Origin: Dillenia suffruticosa
Taxonomy: Eukaryota > Streptophyta > Magnoliopsida > Dilleniales > Dilleniaceae
Reading direction: 5' to 3'
Assembly (NCBI GenBank): GCA_033439265.1
Contig: JAVTVX010000016.1
Location: 1,679,001-1,743,000, forward strand
Length of the DNA: 64,000 bases
Numbering within the stretch: position 1 is the first letter of the stretch; every line of letters begins with the position of its first letter. Shown piece after piece: positions 37,179-49,311 of the stretch. The notes beneath the pieces were generated by a model. That model was not told the DNA's origin. It made no database searches and saw nothing but the letters and a program-made list of their open reading frames with translations. Position numbers and translations under genes: made by a program.

Positions 37179-37598
37179 TGTTAGTTTTATGTGCACATAC
37201 ATGCGGAAGCGTGCAAATTTTCGGAATTATAAAATATTTGGGTTTTTAGGCATACCTCAAGAGTAGATCGCAAAATGCCTAGGGAACCATGAACCTCGAC
37301 CAAGCGATCTCGCCGTCAAGATGATATCCACGAAACTCGAGCTATCACCGCAGTGCCACAACACCTCAATCGAAATCCGGTGATGCAACAGAATTTTCTC
37401 CCTCTCTCAATTGTGCCTCCTCACAATTTTTGTGCCAATGGTTGTGTAACTAGGGTTTGCCCTAGTTTCCTTATTATTCCGTCACCACACATGGTAGGTT
37501 ATTCAAAACCATCAGTTACCATTTGTGACTTTTGGAAAGTGGGAATATTTCCTTTTTCCAAACATGGAAAGTGCCTCACGTGGGCATTAATTCTTTCA
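37179..37598 (-). repeat. 3' LTR of copia A, inverted
   Basis: 420 bp, TGTTAGTTTT to AATTCTTTCA, the reverse complement of the 5' LTR with scattered differences. It is followed at 37599-37647 by the reverse complement of 37112-37160. Confidence 0.93.
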
Positions 37599-37917
37599 TC
37601 TCCCACTTGCACACGAGGGCATTTTCATCCATCACGAGATCACAATCTACCATCCTGAGTATCAGTATCCTGAAGAATAGTGGTCGTTGGATGGTGGGCA
37701 TGACAAATCCTCACCATCCATAATTGTTCAAAAGTTTTTTTATTTTGGATGATCAAGATTTGTTATGATCACAAGCCCATGGGCTATCGATATAGATGTT
37801 AAAAAATATCGTATGATATGAGCTTGTGAATGCAAAGACTTTGTAATTCAAAGTGAATTTTGTATGCGGTGCTTCTACCTCATTGGAGATGTCAATGAGT
37901 AGCATCAAATACCAGGT

Positions 37918-37995
37918 GTGGATGTGCCGGATTGGTTATCGGGCATGACTAGAAATCGGGCTCTGCCTGCGCAAGTTCGAATCCTACCGTTCATG
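37918..37995 (+). pseudogene. tRNA-Ser A-type copy with 4-nt deletion
   Basis: 78 nt. ATGT after the anticodon loop is missing, destroying the anticodon stem. Confidence 0.7.
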
Positions 37996-38885
37996 ATTTA
38001 ATTGTTGACATTGGTATTAACACTCAGTTTGTTGTGATAGTAAAAGCCTTTTATTTTTTTTATTTTTTTGGTTGAGCTCTATGAAAAGCTGGAATAGAGT
38101 ATAGGATATATGCAGTTGGGGTTGTTGTACGATCCTGAGTATCAATATCCTTGGATAGTGGGCATGACAAATCCTGGCCATCTAGAATTGTTCAGAAGTT
38201 TTTTATTTTGGATGATCTTAATTTGATATGATCACGGGCCCAATGGCAATTAAGAGAGATATTACAAAATATCATATGATATTATTTCGCAAACCCAAAG
38301 ATTTTGTAATTCCAAGTGTTATTATGCATGCAGTGCTTCTACTAGATTTGAACTCTCAATGAGTAAGCACCAAATACCAGGTTTGGACATACCAGAGTGA
38401 TTATCAGGCATGACTAGAAATCATGTGGACTCTACACACGGAAGTTTGGATCCTGCCATTCACGATTTAATTGTCAACCTCAGGATTAACACTCAGTGTG
38501 TTGTGGTAATTGATGCCTTTTTGTTTTATTTTATTTATTTGTTTAATTATTTTTTTGGTTGAGATCTATGAAAAGCTCAAATTGATTATAGGATATATCA
38601 ACCTGGGGTTGTTCTACCATCCTAAGTATCAGTATCCAGAAAATGGTGGTGGTTGGACAGTGGGCATGAAAAATCCTCGCTATCAAAAATTGTTCAAAAA
38701 GTTTTTTTATTTTGGATGATCAAGATTAGTTATGATCACGGGACCACTAGCTATCAATAGAGAGGTTAGAAAATAACATATTATCTAAGCATGCGAACGC
38801 AAAGATTTTGTAATTCAAAGTGAAATTATGTATGTAGTGCTTCTGCCTCATTGGAGATGTCATTGAGTAGCATCAAATACCAGGT

Positions 38886-38967
38886 GTGGATGTCCCGGAG
38901 TGGTTATCGGGCATGACTAGAAATCATGTGGGCTCTGCCTGCGCAGGTTCGAATCCTGCAGTTAATG
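38886..38967 (+). pseudogene. tRNA-Ser(AGA) A-type copy, acceptor damaged
   Basis: 82 nt with perfect B box and good anticodon arm. Acceptor GTGGATG against AGTTAAT loses two pairs. Confidence 0.7.
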
Positions 38968-39924
38968 ATTTAATTGTTGACCTTCGGATTAACACTAAGT
39001 TTGTTGTTGTAGTAGAAGCCTTTATTTTTTGGTTTAGCTCTATGAAAACCTGGAATTGAGTATAGGATATATTCACTTGGGGTTGTTCTACCATTCTGAG
39101 TATCAATATCCATGGAAATGTTGGTCCTTGGATAGTGGGCATGACAAATCCTGGCCATCTATAATTGTTCAGAAGTTTTTTATTTTGGATGATTTTGATT
39201 TGTTCCGATTACAGGCCCAATGGCTATTAAGTGAAATATTAGAAAATAACATATTATATTAGCTCGCGAACCCAAAGACTTTGTAATTCCAAGTGAAATT
39301 CTGCATGTAGTGCATCTACTTGATTGGAACTGTCAATGAGTAAGCACCAAATACCAGGTTTGGATGTACCGGAGTGATTATAAGGCATTATTGGAAATCA
39401 AGTGGGCACCAAATACCAGGTTTGGATGTACCGGAGTGATTATAAGGCATTATTGGAAATCAAGTGGGCTCTGTGCACGCAAGTTTGGATCCTGCCATTC
39501 ATGATTTAATTGCCAACCTCGGGATTAACACTATGTTTGTTGTCGTAATAGAAGCCTTTTTATTTTGTTTTATTTATTTGTTTATTTATTTTTTTGGTTG
39601 AGCTGTATGAAAAGCTCGAATTGATTATAAGATATATCCACCTATGGTTGTTCTACCATCTTGAGTATCAGTATCCAGAAAAATGGTGGTCGTTGGATGG
39701 TGGGCATGACAAATCCTTGCCATCCAAATTTTTCAAAAAGTTTTTTATTTTGGATGATCCAGATTTGTTATGATCACAGGCCCACAGGCTATCAATATAG
39801 AGGTTACAAAATATCATATGTTATGAGCTTGCGAACACAAAGACTTCGTAATTCAAAGTGAAATTATGTATGTTGTGCTTCTCCCACATTGGAGATGTCA
39901 ATGAGTAAGCATCAAATACCAAGT

Positions 39925-40006
39925 GTGGATGTGCCGGAGTGGTTATCGGGCATGACTAGAAATCATGTGGGCTCTGCCCGCGCAGGTTCGAATCCTGCCA
40001 TTCACG
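39925..40006 (+). tRNA. tRNA-Ser(AGA): tRNA-Ser(AGA), structurally intact
   Basis: 82 nt. The acceptor GTGGATG pairs fully with CATTCAC (one G:U). D stem CCG/CGG, anticodon stem CATGA/TCATG around CTAGAAA, long variable arm GGGC/GCCC, T arm GCAGG/CCTGC with TTCGAAT. It differs from the canonical copies by compensating acceptor changes (C6-G to T6-A). A CAA lies just upstream. Confidence 0.88.
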
Positions 40007-40895
40007 ATTTAATTGTTGACCTTCGGATTAACACTGAGTTTGTTGTTGTAGTAGAAGCCTTTTTATTTTATTTTTTGGTTTAGCTCTATGAAAAGCCGGA
40101 GGAACTGAGTATAGGATATATCCACTTGGGGTTGTTCTACCATCCTCAGTATCAATATCCATGGAAATGTTGGTCCTTGGATAGTGGGCATGACAAATCC
40201 AGGCCATCTAGAATTGTTCAGAAGTTTTTTATTTTGGATGATCATGATTTGTTATGATCACGGGCCAACGGCTATTAAAAGAGATATTAGAAAATATCAT
40301 ATGATATTAGCTCGCAAATCCAAAGACTTTGTAATTCCAAGTGAAATTCAGCATGTGGAGCATCTACTTGATTGGAACGTTCAATGAGTAAGCACCAAAT
40401 ACCAGGTTTGGATGTACCGGAGTGATTATCAGGCATGACTAGAAATCATGTGGACTCTATCCATGCAAGTTTGGATCCTGCCATTCGCGATTTAATTGTC
40501 AACCTCAAGATTAACACTTAGTGTGTTGTTGTAATAGAAGCCCTTTTATTTTATTTTATTTATTTGTTTATTTATTTTTTTTCTTGAGCTCTCTGAAAAG
40601 CACAAATAGATTATAGAATATATCCACCGGGGGTTGTTCTACCATCCTGAGTATCAGTATACTGAAAAATGGTGGTCGTTGGATGGTGGGCATAACAAAT
40701 CCTTGCCATCCAGAATGTTCATAAAGTTTTTTTTTTTTTTTTGGATGATCAAGATCTGTTATGATCATGGGCCCACTGGCTATCAATATAGAGGTTAGAA
40801 AATAACATACGATATGAGCTTGCGAACGCAAAGACTTTGTAATTCAAAGTGAAATTTTGTATGTAATGCTTCTGCCTCATTGGAGAATACCAGGT

Positions 40896-40976
40896 GTGGA
40901 TGTGCCGGAGTGGTTATTGGGCATGACTAGAAATCATGTGCGCTCTGCCCGCGAGGTTTGATTCCTGCCATTCACG
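40896..40976 (+). pseudogene. tRNA-Ser(AGA) A-type copy with 1-nt deletion
   Basis: 81 nt. The acceptor is fully paired (GTGGATG/CATTCAC) and the AGA loop is intact. One base is lost before the T arm and the B box is changed to GGTTTGATTCC. Confidence 0.7.
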
Positions 40977-41886
40977 ATTTAATTGTAGACCTTGAGATTA
41001 ACACTCAGTTTGTTGTTATAGTAGAAGCCTTTTTATATTTTTTGGTTGAACTCAATGAAAAGCTCGAATTGATTATAGGATATATGCACTTGGAGATTTT
41101 CTACCATCCTGAGTATCAATATCCAGGGAAATGGTGGTCCTTGGATAGTGGGCATGACAAATCCTGGCCATCTAGACATGTTCAAAAGGTTTTTATTTTG
41201 GATGATCAGGATATGTTATGATCACAGGCCCAAGGCTATTAAGAGAGATATTAGAAAATATCATATGATATTAGCTCGGGAACCCAAATGTTTTGAAATT
41301 CCAAGTGAAATTCTGCATGTAGTGCTTTTGCTTGATTGGAGCTATCATTGAGTAAGCACCAAATACCAGATTTGGACGTACCAGAGTGGTTATCAGGCAT
41401 GACTAGAAATCTTGTGGGCTCTATCCGGGTAGGTTTGATTCCTGCCATTCACGATTTAATTGTCAACTCGGGATTAACACTTAGTGTGTTGTTGTAATAG
41501 AAGCTCTTTTATTTTATTTTATTTATTTTATTTATTTGTTTAATTATTTTTTCTCTTGAACTCTATGATAAGCACAAATTGATTATAGAATATATCCACC
41601 GGGGGTTGTTCTACCATCCTGAGTATCAGTATCCTGAAAAATGGTGGTCGTTGGATGGTGGGCATGACAAATCCTCGCCATCCAAAATTGTTCAAAAGTT
41701 TTTTTTTTTTTTTTGGATGATCAAGATTTGTTATGATCACAAGCCCACGGGCTATAAATATAGATGTTAAAAAATATCATAGGATATGAGCTTGCAAATG
41801 CAAAGACTTTGTAATTCAAAGTGAAATTCTGTATGTAGTGCTTCTGCCTCATTGGAGATGTCAATGAGTAGTATCAAATACCAGGT

Positions 41887-41979
41887 GTGGATGTGTCGGA
41901 TTGGTTATCCGGCATGATTAGAAATCATGTGGGCATCATGTGGGCTCTGCCCGCGCAGGTTCGAATCCTACCGTTCATG
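41887..41979 (+). pseudogene. tRNA-Ser A-type copy with 11-nt duplication
   Basis: 93 nt. ATCATGTGGGC is duplicated between the anticodon stem and variable arm. The T arm is GCAGG/CCTAC with an intact B-box loop. Confidence 0.7.
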
Positions 41980-43337
41980 ATTTAATTGTTGCCATTGTTA
42001 TAAACATTCAGTTTGTTGTTATAGTAGAAGCCTTTTTATTTATTTATTTATTTTTTTGGTTGAGCTCTATGAAAAGCTGGAATTGAGCATAGGATATGTA
42101 CACTTGGGGTTGTTCTCCCATCCTGAGTATCAATTTCCATGGAAATGGTGGTCCTTCGATACTGGGCATTACAAATCCTAGCTTACTAGAATTGTTCAAA
42201 ATTTTTTATTTTGGACGATCATGATTTGTTATGATCACAGGCCCAACAGTTTTTAAGAGAGATATTATAAAATATCATATGATAATAGCTCGCGAACCCA
42301 AAGACTTCGTAATTCCAAGTGAAATTCTGCATGCAGTGCTTCTACTTTATTGGAGCTATCAATGAGTAAGCACCAAACACAAGGTTTGGACGAACGAGAG
42401 TGGTTATCAGGCATGACTAGAAATCATGTGGGCTATGTCCAGGCAGGTTTGAATCCAACCATTCACGATTTAATTGTCAACCTCGGGATTAGCACTCAGT
42501 GTGTTGTTGTAATAGAAGCCCTTTTATTTTATTTTATTTATTTCTTTAATTATTTTTTTCTTGAGCACTATGAAAAGCACAAATTGATTATAGAATATAC
42601 CCACAAGGGGTTGTTCTGCCATCCTGAGTATATCCTGAAAAATGGTGGTGCTTGGATGGTGGGCATGACAAATCCTGGCCATCTAGAATTGATCAAAAGT
42701 TTTATTTTTTTATTTTGGATGATCAAGATTTCTTATGATCACAATCCCACGGGCTATAAATATAGATGTTTATGCATGTAGTGCATCAACTTTATTCGAG
42801 CTATCAATGAGTAAGCACCAAATACCAGGTTTGGATGTACCAGAGTGGTTATTAGGCATGACTAGAAATCATGTGGGCTATGTCCGGACAGGTTTGAATC
42901 CTGCCATTCACAATTTAATTGTCAACCTCGGGATTAGCACTCATTGTGTTGTTGTAATTGAAGCTCTTTTATTTTATTTTATTTTATTTGTTTAATCATT
43001 TTTTTCTTGAGCTCTATGAAGAGCACAAATTGATTATAGAATATACCCCCCTGGGGTCGTCTACCAGACTGAGTATCAGTATCCTGAAAAATGGTGGTGG
43101 TTGGATGGTGGGCATGACAAATCCTCGCCATCCAGAATTGATCGAAAGTTTTTTTTTTTTTTTTTGGATGATCAAGATTTGTTATGATCACAATCCCACG
43201 GGCTATAAATATAGATGTTTAAAAATATCATAGGATATGAGCTTATGAATGCAAAGACTTTGTAATTCAAAGTGAAATTTTGTATGTGGTGATTCTGCCT
43301 CATTGGAGATGTCAATGAGTAGCATCAAATACCAGGT

Positions 43338-43419
43338 GTGGATGTGCCGGATTGGTTATCAGGCATGACTAGAAATCACGTGTGCTCTGCCCGCACAGGT
43401 TCGGATCCTACCGTTCATG
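43338..43419 (+). pseudogene. tRNA-Ser(AGA) A-type copy, first of three sisters
   Basis: 82 nt. B box changed to GGTTCGGATCC, and the T stem (ACAGG against CCTAC) has two mismatches. Near-identical copies lie at 46270 and 49230. Confidence 0.7.
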
Positions 43420-44321
43420 ATTTAACTGTTGACAATTGTATTAACACTCAGTTTGTTGTTATAGCAGAAGCCTTTTTATTTTTTTTTTGGTTGAGCTCTA
43501 TGAAAAGCTGGAATTGAGTATAGGATATATACACTTGGGGTTGTTCTACTATCCGGAGTATCAATATCCATGGAAATGGTGGCCCTTGGATGGTAGGCAT
43601 GACAAATCCTGGCTATCTAGAATTGTTCAGAAGTTTTTTATTTTGGATGATCTTGATTTTTTGTGATCACGGGGCCAACGGCTATTAAGAGAGATATTAC
43701 AAATTATCATATGATATTAGCTCGCTAACCCAAAGACTTTGTAATTCCAAGTGTTATTATGCATGTCGTGCATCTACTCGATTGGAACTCTGAATGAGTA
43801 AGCACCAAATACGAGGTTTGGACGTACCGGAGTGATTTTCAGGCATGACTAGAAATCATGTGGACTCTGCCCACGCAAGTTTGGATCCTGCCATTCACGA
43901 TTTAATTGTCAACCTCAGAATTAACACTCAGTGTGTTGTTGTAATGGAAGCCATTTTATTTTATTTTATTTATTTAAACATTTATATTTTTGGTTCAGAT
44001 CTATGAAAAGCTCAAATTGATTATAATATATATAGACCTGGGGTTGTTCTACCATCCTGAGTATCAGTATCCAGAAAAATGGTGGTCGTTGGATGGTGGG
44101 CATGGCAAATCCTCACCATCCAAAATTGTTCAAAATGTTTTTTATTTTGGATGATCAAGATTTGTTATGTTCACGGGCCCACTGGTTATCAAAAGAGAGG
44201 TTAGAAAATATCATATGATATGAGCTTGCAAACGCAAAGACTTTGTAATTCAAAGTGAACTTATGTTTGTAGTGCTTTTGCCTTATTGGAGATGTCAATG
44301 AGTAAGCATCGAATACCAGGT

Positions 44322-44403
44322 GTGGACGTGCCGGACTGGTTATCGGGCATGACTAGAAATCATGTGGGCTCTGCCCGCGCAGGTTCGAATCCTGCCGTTC
44401 ACG
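44322..44403 (+). tRNA. tRNA-Ser(AGA): tRNA-Ser(AGA), intact except one D-loop base
   Basis: 82 nt. It is identical to the canonical copies at 45293, 48242 and 50214 except GGACTGG instead of GGAGTGG in the D loop and A box. All stems are paired. Confidence 0.85.
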
Positions 44404-45292
44404 ATTTAATTGTCAACCTTGGGATTAACACTCAGTTTGTTGTTATAGTAGAATTCTTTTCACATTTTTTGGTTGAACTCTATGAAAAGCTCGAATTGAT
44501 TATAGGACATATGCACTTGGGGTTGTTCTACCCTCCTTTGTATCAATATCCATGGAAATGGTGGTCCTCGGGTAGTGGGCATGACAAATCCTGGCCATCT
44601 AGAATTGTTCAGAAGTTTTTTATTATGGATGATCAGGATATGTTATGAACACGGGCCCAAGGCTATCAACAGAGATATTAGAAAATATCAAATGATATTC
44701 GCTCACGAACCCAAGGGCTTTGTAACTCCTAGTGAAATTATGCATGTAGTGCTTCTACTTTATTCGAGCTATCAATGCGTAAGCACCAAATACCAGGTTT
44801 GGACGTACCAGAGTGGTTGTTAGGCATGACTAGAAATCATGTGGGCTATGTCCGGGCAGGTTTGAATCCTGCCATTCACGATTTAATTGTCAACCTCGGG
44901 ATTAGCACTCATTGTGTTGTTGCAATTGAAGCTCTTTTATTTTATTCGTTTAATCCTTTTTTTCTTGAGCTCTATGAAGAGCACAAATTGATTATAGAAT
45001 ATACCCACCTGGGGTCGTTCTACCATCCTGAGTATCAGTATCCAGAAAAATGGTGGTCGTTGGATGGTGGGCATGGCAAATCCTCACCATCCAAAATTGT
45101 TCAAAATGTTTTTTATTTTGGATGATCAAGATTTGTTATGTTCACGGGCCCACTGGTTATCAAAAGAGAGGTTAGAAAATATCATATGATATGAGCTTGC
45201 GAACGCAAAGACTTTGTAATTCAAAGTGAAATTATGTATGTAGTGCTTTTGCCTTATTGGAGATGTCAATGAGTAAGCATCGAATACCAGGT

Positions 45293-45374
45293 GTGGACGT
45301 GCCGGAGTGGTTATCGGGCATGACTAGAAATCATGTGGGCTCTGCCCGCGCAGGTTCGAATCCTGCCGTTCACG
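45293..45374 (+). tRNA. tRNA-Ser(AGA): tRNA-Ser(AGA), canonical copy
   Basis: 82 nt. Acceptor GTGGACG/CGTTCAC with discriminator G; D stem CCG/CGG; anticodon stem CATGA/TCATG enclosing CTAGAAA (anticodon AGA); class II variable arm GGGC/GCCC; T arm GCAGG/CCTGC with TTCGAAT. B box GGTTCGAATCC is a perfect Pol III match. No T run lies directly after the gene; the first TTTT is at 45428, about 54 nt downstream, and T6 starts at 45436. Identical copies lie at 48242 and 50214. Confidence 0.95.
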
Positions 45375-45427
45375 ATTTAATTGTCGACCTTGGGATTAAC
45401 ACTCAGTTTGTTGTTATAGTAGAATTC

Positions 45428-45441
45428 TTTTCACATTTTTT
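45428..45441 (+). terminator. First oligo-T runs downstream of a canonical tRNA-Ser
   Basis: TTTT then TTTTTT in TTCTTTTCACATTTTTTGG are the first candidate Pol III stops. The same layout follows the copies at 44322, 48242 and 50214. Most other A units have CTTTTTATT at a comparable distance. Confidence 0.5.
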
Positions 45442-46269
45442 GGTTGAACTCTATGAAAAGCTCGAATTGATTATAGGACATATGCACTTGGGGTTGTTCT
45501 ACCCTCCTTTGTATCAATATCCATGGAAATGGTGGTCCTCGGGTAGTGGGCATAACAAATCCTGGCCATCTAGAATTGTTCAGAAGTTTTTTATTATGGA
45601 TGATCAGGATATGTTATGAACACGGGCCCAAGGCTATCAACAGAGATATTAGAAAATATCAAATGATATTCGCTCACGAACCCAAGGGCTTTGTAATTCC
45701 TAGTGAAATTATGCATGTAGTGCTTCTACTTTATTCGAGCTATCAATGCGTAAGCACCAAATACCAGGTTTGGACGTACCAGAGTGGTTGTTAGGCATGA
45801 CTAGAAATCATGTGGGCTATGTCCGGGCAGGTTTGAATCCTGCCATTCACGATTTAATTGTCAACCTCGGGATTAGCACTCATTGTGTTGTTGTAATTGA
45901 AGCTCTTTTATTTTATTCGTTTAATCCTTTTTTTCTTGAGCTCTATGAAGAGCACAAATTGATTATAGAATATACCCACCTGGGGTCGTTCTACCATACT
46001 GAGTATCAGTATCCTGAAAAATGGTGGTGGTTGGATGGTGGGCATGACAAATCCTCGCCATCCAGAATTGATCGAAAGTTTTTTTTTTTTTTTTTTTGGA
46101 TGATCAAGATTTGTTTTGATCACAATCCCACGGGCTATAAATATAGATGTTTGAAAATATCATAGGATATGAGCTTATGAATGCAAAGACTTTGTAATTC
46201 AAAGTGAAATTTTGTATGTGGTGATTCTGCCTCATTGGAGATGTCAATGAGTAGCATCAAATACCAGGT

Positions 46270-46351
46270 GTGGATGTGCCGGATTGGTTATCAGGCATGA
46301 CTAGAAATCACGTGTGCTCTGCCCGCACAGGTTCGGATCCTACCGTTCATG
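46270..46351 (+). pseudogene. tRNA-Ser(AGA) A-type copy, second sister
   Basis: Same sequence type as 43338-43419, 2932 bp further on: B box GGTTCGGATCC, weakened T stem. Confidence 0.7.
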
Positions 46352-47253
46352 ATTTAACTGTTGACAATTGTATTAACACTCAGTTTGTTGTTATAGCAGA
46401 AGCCTTTTTATTTTTTTTTTGGTTGAGCTCTATGAAAAGCTGGAATTGAGTATAGAATATATACACTTGGGGTTGTTCTACTATCCTGAGTATCAATATC
46501 CATGGAAATGGTGGCCCTTGGATGGTAGGCATGACAAATCCTGGCTATCTAGAATTGTTCAGAAGTTTTTTATTTTGGATGATCTTGATTTTTTGTGATC
46601 ACGGGCCCAACGGCTATTAAGAGAGATATTACAAATTATCATATGATATTAGCTCGCTAACCCAAAGACTTTGTAATTCCAAGTGTTATTATGCATGTCG
46701 TGCATCTACTCGATTGGAACTCTGAATGAGTAAGCACCAAATACGAGGTTTGGACGTACCGGAGTGATTTTCAGGCATGACTAGAAATCATGTGGACTCT
46801 GCCCACGCAAGTTTGGATCCTGCCATTCACGATTTAATTGTCAACCTCAGAATTAACACTCAGTGTGTTGTTGTAATGGAAGCCATTTTATTTTATTTTA
46901 TTTATTTAAACATTTATTTTTTTGGTTCAGATCTATGGAAAGCTCAAATTGATTATAGTATATATAGACCTGGGGTTGTTCTACCATCCTGAGTATCAGT
47001 ATCCAGAAAAATGGTGGTCGTTGGATGGTGGGCATGGCAAATCCTCACCATCCAAAATTGTTCAAAATGTTTTTTATTTTGGATGATCAAGATTTGTTAT
47101 GTTCACGGGCCCACTGGTTATCAAAAGAGAGGTTAGAAAATATCATATGATATGAGCTTGCGAACGCAAAGACTTTGTAATTCAAAGTGAAATTATGTAT
47201 GTAGTGCTTTTGCCTTATTGGAGATGTCAATGAGTAAGCATCGAATACCAGGT

Positions 47254-47335
47254 GTGGACGTGCCGGAGTGGTTATCGGGCATGACTAGAAATCATGTGGG
47301 CTCTGCCCGCACAGGTTCGAATCCTACTGTTCAGG
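47254..47335 (+). pseudogene. Chimeric tRNA-Ser(AGA) copy
   Basis: 82 nt. The first two thirds equal the canonical copies. From the T arm on (ACAGGTTCGAATCCTACTG, then TTCAGG) and through the downstream body it matches the 43338-type sisters. The first acceptor pair becomes G-G. It looks like a recombination product with the breakpoint in the variable/T-arm region. Confidence 0.75.
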
Positions 47336-48241
47336 ATTTAATTGTTGACAATTGTATTAACACTCAGTTTGTTGTTATAGTAGAAGCCTTTTTATTTTTT
47401 TTATTTTTGGTTGAGCTCTATGAAAAGCTGGAATTGAGTATAGGATATATACACTTGGGGTTGTTCTACTATCCTGAATATGAATATCCATGGAAATGGT
47501 CGCCCTTGGATAGTAGGCATGACAAATCCTGGCCATCTAGAATTGTTCACAAGTTTTTTATTTTGGATGATCTTCATTTGTTATGATCACAGGCCCAACG
47601 GCTATTAAGAGAGATATTACAAATTATCATATGATATTATTTCGCGAACCCAATGACTTTGTAATTCCAAGTGTTATTATGCATGTCGTGCATCTATTCG
47701 ATTGGAACTTTCAATGAGTAGGCAACAAATACGAGGTTTGGACGTACCGGAGTGATTTTCAAGCATGACTAGAAATCATGTGGACTCTGCCCACGCAAGT
47801 TTGGATCCTACCATTCACGATTTAGTTGTCAACCTCCGGATTAACACTCAGTGTGTTGTTGTAATTGAAGCCATTTTATTTTATTTTATTTATTAGATTT
47901 TTTATTTTTTTTGTTGAGATCTATGTACAGCTCAAATTCATTAAAGTATATATCGACCTGGGGTTGTTCTACCATCCCGAGTATCAGTATCTAGAAAAAT
48001 GGTGGTCGTTGGATGGTGGGCATGACAAATCCTCGCCATACGAAATTGTTCAAAACATTTTTTATTTTGGATGATCAAGATTTGTTATGATCACGGGCCT
48101 ACTGGTTATCAAAAGAGAGGTTAGAAAATATCATATGATATGAGCTTGCGAACGCAAAGACTTTGTAATTCAAAGTGAAATTATGTATGTAGTGCTTTTG
48201 CCTTATTGGAGATGTCAATGAGTAAGCATCGAATACCAGGT

Positions 48242-48323
48242 GTGGACGTGCCGGAGTGGTTATCGGGCATGACTAGAAATCATGTGGGCTCTGCCCGCGC
48301 AGGTTCGAATCCTGCCGTTCACG
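48242..48323 (+). tRNA. tRNA-Ser(AGA): tRNA-Ser(AGA), canonical copy
   Basis: Identical over 82 nt to 45293-45374, and its flanks are nearly identical too (upstream CATCGAATACCAGGT, downstream GTCGACCTTGGG). Confidence 0.95.
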
Positions 48324-49229
48324 ATTTAATTGTCGACCTTGGGATTAACACTCAGTTTGTTGTTATAGTAGAATTCTTTTCACATTTTTTGGTTGAACTC
48401 TATGAAAAGCTCGAATTGATTATAGGATATATGCACTTGGGGTTGTTCTACCCTCCTTTGTATCAATATCCATGGAAATGGTGGTCCTCGGATAGTGGGC
48501 ATGACAAATCCTGGCCATCTAGAATTGTTCAGAAGTTTTTGATTATGGATGATCAGGATATGTTATGATCACGGGCCCAAGGCTATGAAGAGAGATATTA
48601 GATAATATCATATGATATTAGCTCGCGAACCCAATGGCTTTGTAATTCCTAGTGAAATTCTGCATGTAGTGCTTCTGCTTGATTGGAGCTATCAATGACT
48701 AAGCACCAAATACTAGGTTTGGACATACGAGAGTGGTTATCAGGCATGACTAGAAATCATGTGGCCTCTGTCGGGATAGGTTTGAATCCTGCCATTCACG
48801 ATTTAATTGTCAACCTCGGGATTAACACTCAGTGTGTTGTTGTAAGAGAAGCCCTTTTATTTTATTTTATTTTATTTATTTGTTTAATTATTTTTTTCTT
48901 GAGCTCTATGAAAAGCACAAATTGATTATAAAATATACCCACCGGGGGTTGTTCTACCATCCTGAGTATCAGTATCTTAAAAAATGGTGTTCGTTGGATG
49001 GTGGGCATGACAAATCCTCGCCATCCAGAATTTTTCAAAAGTTTTTTTTTTTATTTTGGATGATCAAGATTTGTTATGATCACAATCCCATGGGCTATAA
49101 CTATAGATGTTAAAAAATATCGTAGGATATGAGCTTACGAATGAAAAGACTTTGTAATTCAAAGTGAAATTTTGTATGTGGTGATTCTGCCTCATTGGAG
49201 ATGTCAATGAGTAGCATCAAATACCAGGT

Positions 49230-49311
49230 GTGGATGTGCCGGATTGGTTATCAGGCATGACTAGAAATCACATGTGCTCTGCCCGCACAGGTTCGGATCC
49301 TACCGTTCATG
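49230..49311 (+). pseudogene. tRNA-Ser(AGA) A-type copy, third sister
   Basis: Same type as 43338 and 46270, 2960 bp after the latter. It has an extra change in the anticodon stem (TCACA). Confidence 0.7.

Larger units (their letters stand above)
30511..37647 (+). mobile_element. Ty1/copia element with inverted 3' LTR (copia A)
   Basis: The 5' LTR is at 30511-30930, followed by the initiator-tRNA-Met primer site TGGTATCAGAGC at 30932. A leader of about 1.1 kb, one long polyprotein frame (32027-36028), a 3' non-coding interior and a purine-rich AAGTGGGAGA at 37151-37160 come next. Only the first 18 bp of a direct 3' LTR follow (37161-37178). Then comes a complete 420-bp LTR in inverted orientation (37179-37598), and about 49 bp that are the inverted copy of the sequence before the 3' LTR. 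The satellite resumes at 37648 with about 67 bp of its unit missing and no target duplication. Confidence 0.9.
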
